Of a stretch of DNA of 64,000 bases, positions 63,510 through 64,000 are shown piece after piece. Numbering within the stretch: the first letter of the stretch is position 1; every line of letters starts with the position of its first letter. Below the pieces are notes generated by a model. The model did not search any database, was not told where the DNA came from, and saw only the letters and a list, made by a program, of their open reading frames with translations. The position numbers and the translations under genes were made by a program. Origin of the DNA: Pseudarthrobacter oxydans (GTDB taxonomy: Bacteria > Actinomycetota > Actinomycetes > Actinomycetales > Micrococcaceae); the NCBI RefSeq assembly GCF_013314975.1, contig NZ_JABTYH010000003.1, forward strand, positions 62,001-126,000, written 5' to 3'.

Positions 63510-64000
63510 ATGGCAACCACCCCAGAGCTCCAGGACCGTCCCAGGGTACTCGTCGTCGGCGGCGGGTACGTCGGCCTGTACGTAGCACTCAAACTGCAGA
63601 AGAAGATCGCGAACGCCGGTGGCATCGTCACCCTCGTGGATCCACTGCCCTACATGACGTACCAGCCCTTCCTCCCCGAGGTAGCAGGCGGCAACATCGA
63701 GGCCCGCCACGCCGTGGTATCCCACCGCCAGCACCTCAAGCAGACCGAACTGATCCAGGGCCGCGTCACCTCGATCGACCACGCCAACCGCACAGCCGTT
63801 GTGGCCCCCGCTGACGGCGGCGCACACTTCGAGGTTCCCTACTTTGACGTCGTGATGGCTGCAGGTGCCATCACCCGCACCTTCCCCATCAAGGGGCTTG
63901 CGGACAAGGGCATTGGCCTGAAGACCATCGAGGAAGCCGTTGCGCTGCGCAACAAGGTCCTCGAGCGCATCGAGGTCGCCTCCACCATGACCGACCCGGC
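63510..64000 (+). CDS. ndh: Type II NADH dehydrogenase-like FAD oxidoreductase (5' part)
   Basis: The first 163 codons are present; the gene runs off the window. The N-terminal FAD motif VLVVGGGYVGLYVALKLQKK, the flavin/quinone region DPLPYMTYQPFLPEVAGGNIEARHAVV and AAGAITRTFPIKGL fit Ndh-2. That enzyme passes electrons from NADH to menaquinone at the membrane without proton pumping. The ATG at 63510 follows a -10 element by 7 nt, so the mRNA is probably leaderless. A Rex-like palindrome lies directly upstream. Confidence 0.92.
   Translation, partial: MATTPELQDRPRVLVVGGGYVGLYVALKLQKKIANAGGIVTLVDPLPYMTYQPFLPEVAGGNIEARHAVVSHRQHLKQTELIQGRVTSIDHANRTAVVAPADGGAHFEVPYFDVVMAAGAITRTFPIKGLADKGIGLKTIEEAVALRNKVLERIEVASTMTDP

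Overview
The window is a dense, high-GC chromosomal segment of an actinobacterium. The large (740 aa) catalase, monomeric isocitrate dehydrogenase, actinobacterial one-carbon genes, many GTG/TTG starts and many apparently leaderless genes fit the Micrococcaceae, most likely Arthrobacter or Pseudarthrobacter. This placement is inferred from protein character, not from a marker search. I see no rRNA, tRNA, insertion sequence, prophage or CRISPR array. Both window edges cut genes: icd on the left and an ndh-type NADH dehydrogenase on the right.

Layout. 1-9.2 kb: 3' end of icd, a katE catalase behind a palindromic operator-like site, a Ser/Thr kinase overlapping a lipoprotein gene, a repeat-rich surface protein with an LANTG sorting signal, a second secreted protein and a Gfo/Idh/MocA oxidoreductase. 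9.4-16.4 kb: carbohydrate use, with a secreted pectate lyase facing a monosaccharide ABC importer (chvE-mmsB-mmsA) and its ROK regulator. Matching 26-bp boxes lie over the -35 regions of both the ROK gene and mmsA. 16.6-22.4 kb: a lysine-catabolism group (davA-like amidase, PucR regulator, APC permease, davB-like lysine 2-monooxygenase). 22.4-27.1 kb: gamma-carbonic anhydrase, a DUF2231 protein and a one-carbon/folate block. In that block purU diverges from glyA-folD, and a ZTP (pfl) riboswitch precedes glyA. 27.1-34.3 kb: an ABC-2 exporter with two permeases, a small membrane protein, xthA, trpS, a 2'-5' RNA ligase-like protein and a YihY/BrkB protein. 34.3-38.8 kb: a six-hairpin glycosidase divergent from a sugar-binding lipoprotein without permease genes, then an alpha/beta hydrolase. 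38.9-42.6 kb: sdhCDAB. 42.8-47.2 kb: manC, an M20 amidohydrolase and the ohrR-ohr-oxidoreductase peroxide group. 47.4-58.2 kb: a nucleoside uptake and salvage block (BMP lipoprotein, ATPase, two permeases, cdd, deoA, two DedA proteins, add, mazG). 58.3-64 kb: eno, divIC/ftsB-like, DUF501, ppx/gppA, an S8 protease and ndh.

Regulation is unusually readable. At least ten genes have a TANNNT -10 element only 6-8 nt before the start codon, which predicts leaderless mRNAs. Separate operator-like palindromes precede katE, ohrR, ndh (Rex-like), the pectate lyase and the sugar-binding lipoprotein; the last two share an identical LacI-type 12-mer. Most intergenic gaps between transcription units hold a clear hairpin terminator. 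No single locus stands out as a wholly new defence or biosynthetic system. The most original leads are the paired surface proteins, the shared operators and the riboswitch-led folate block.
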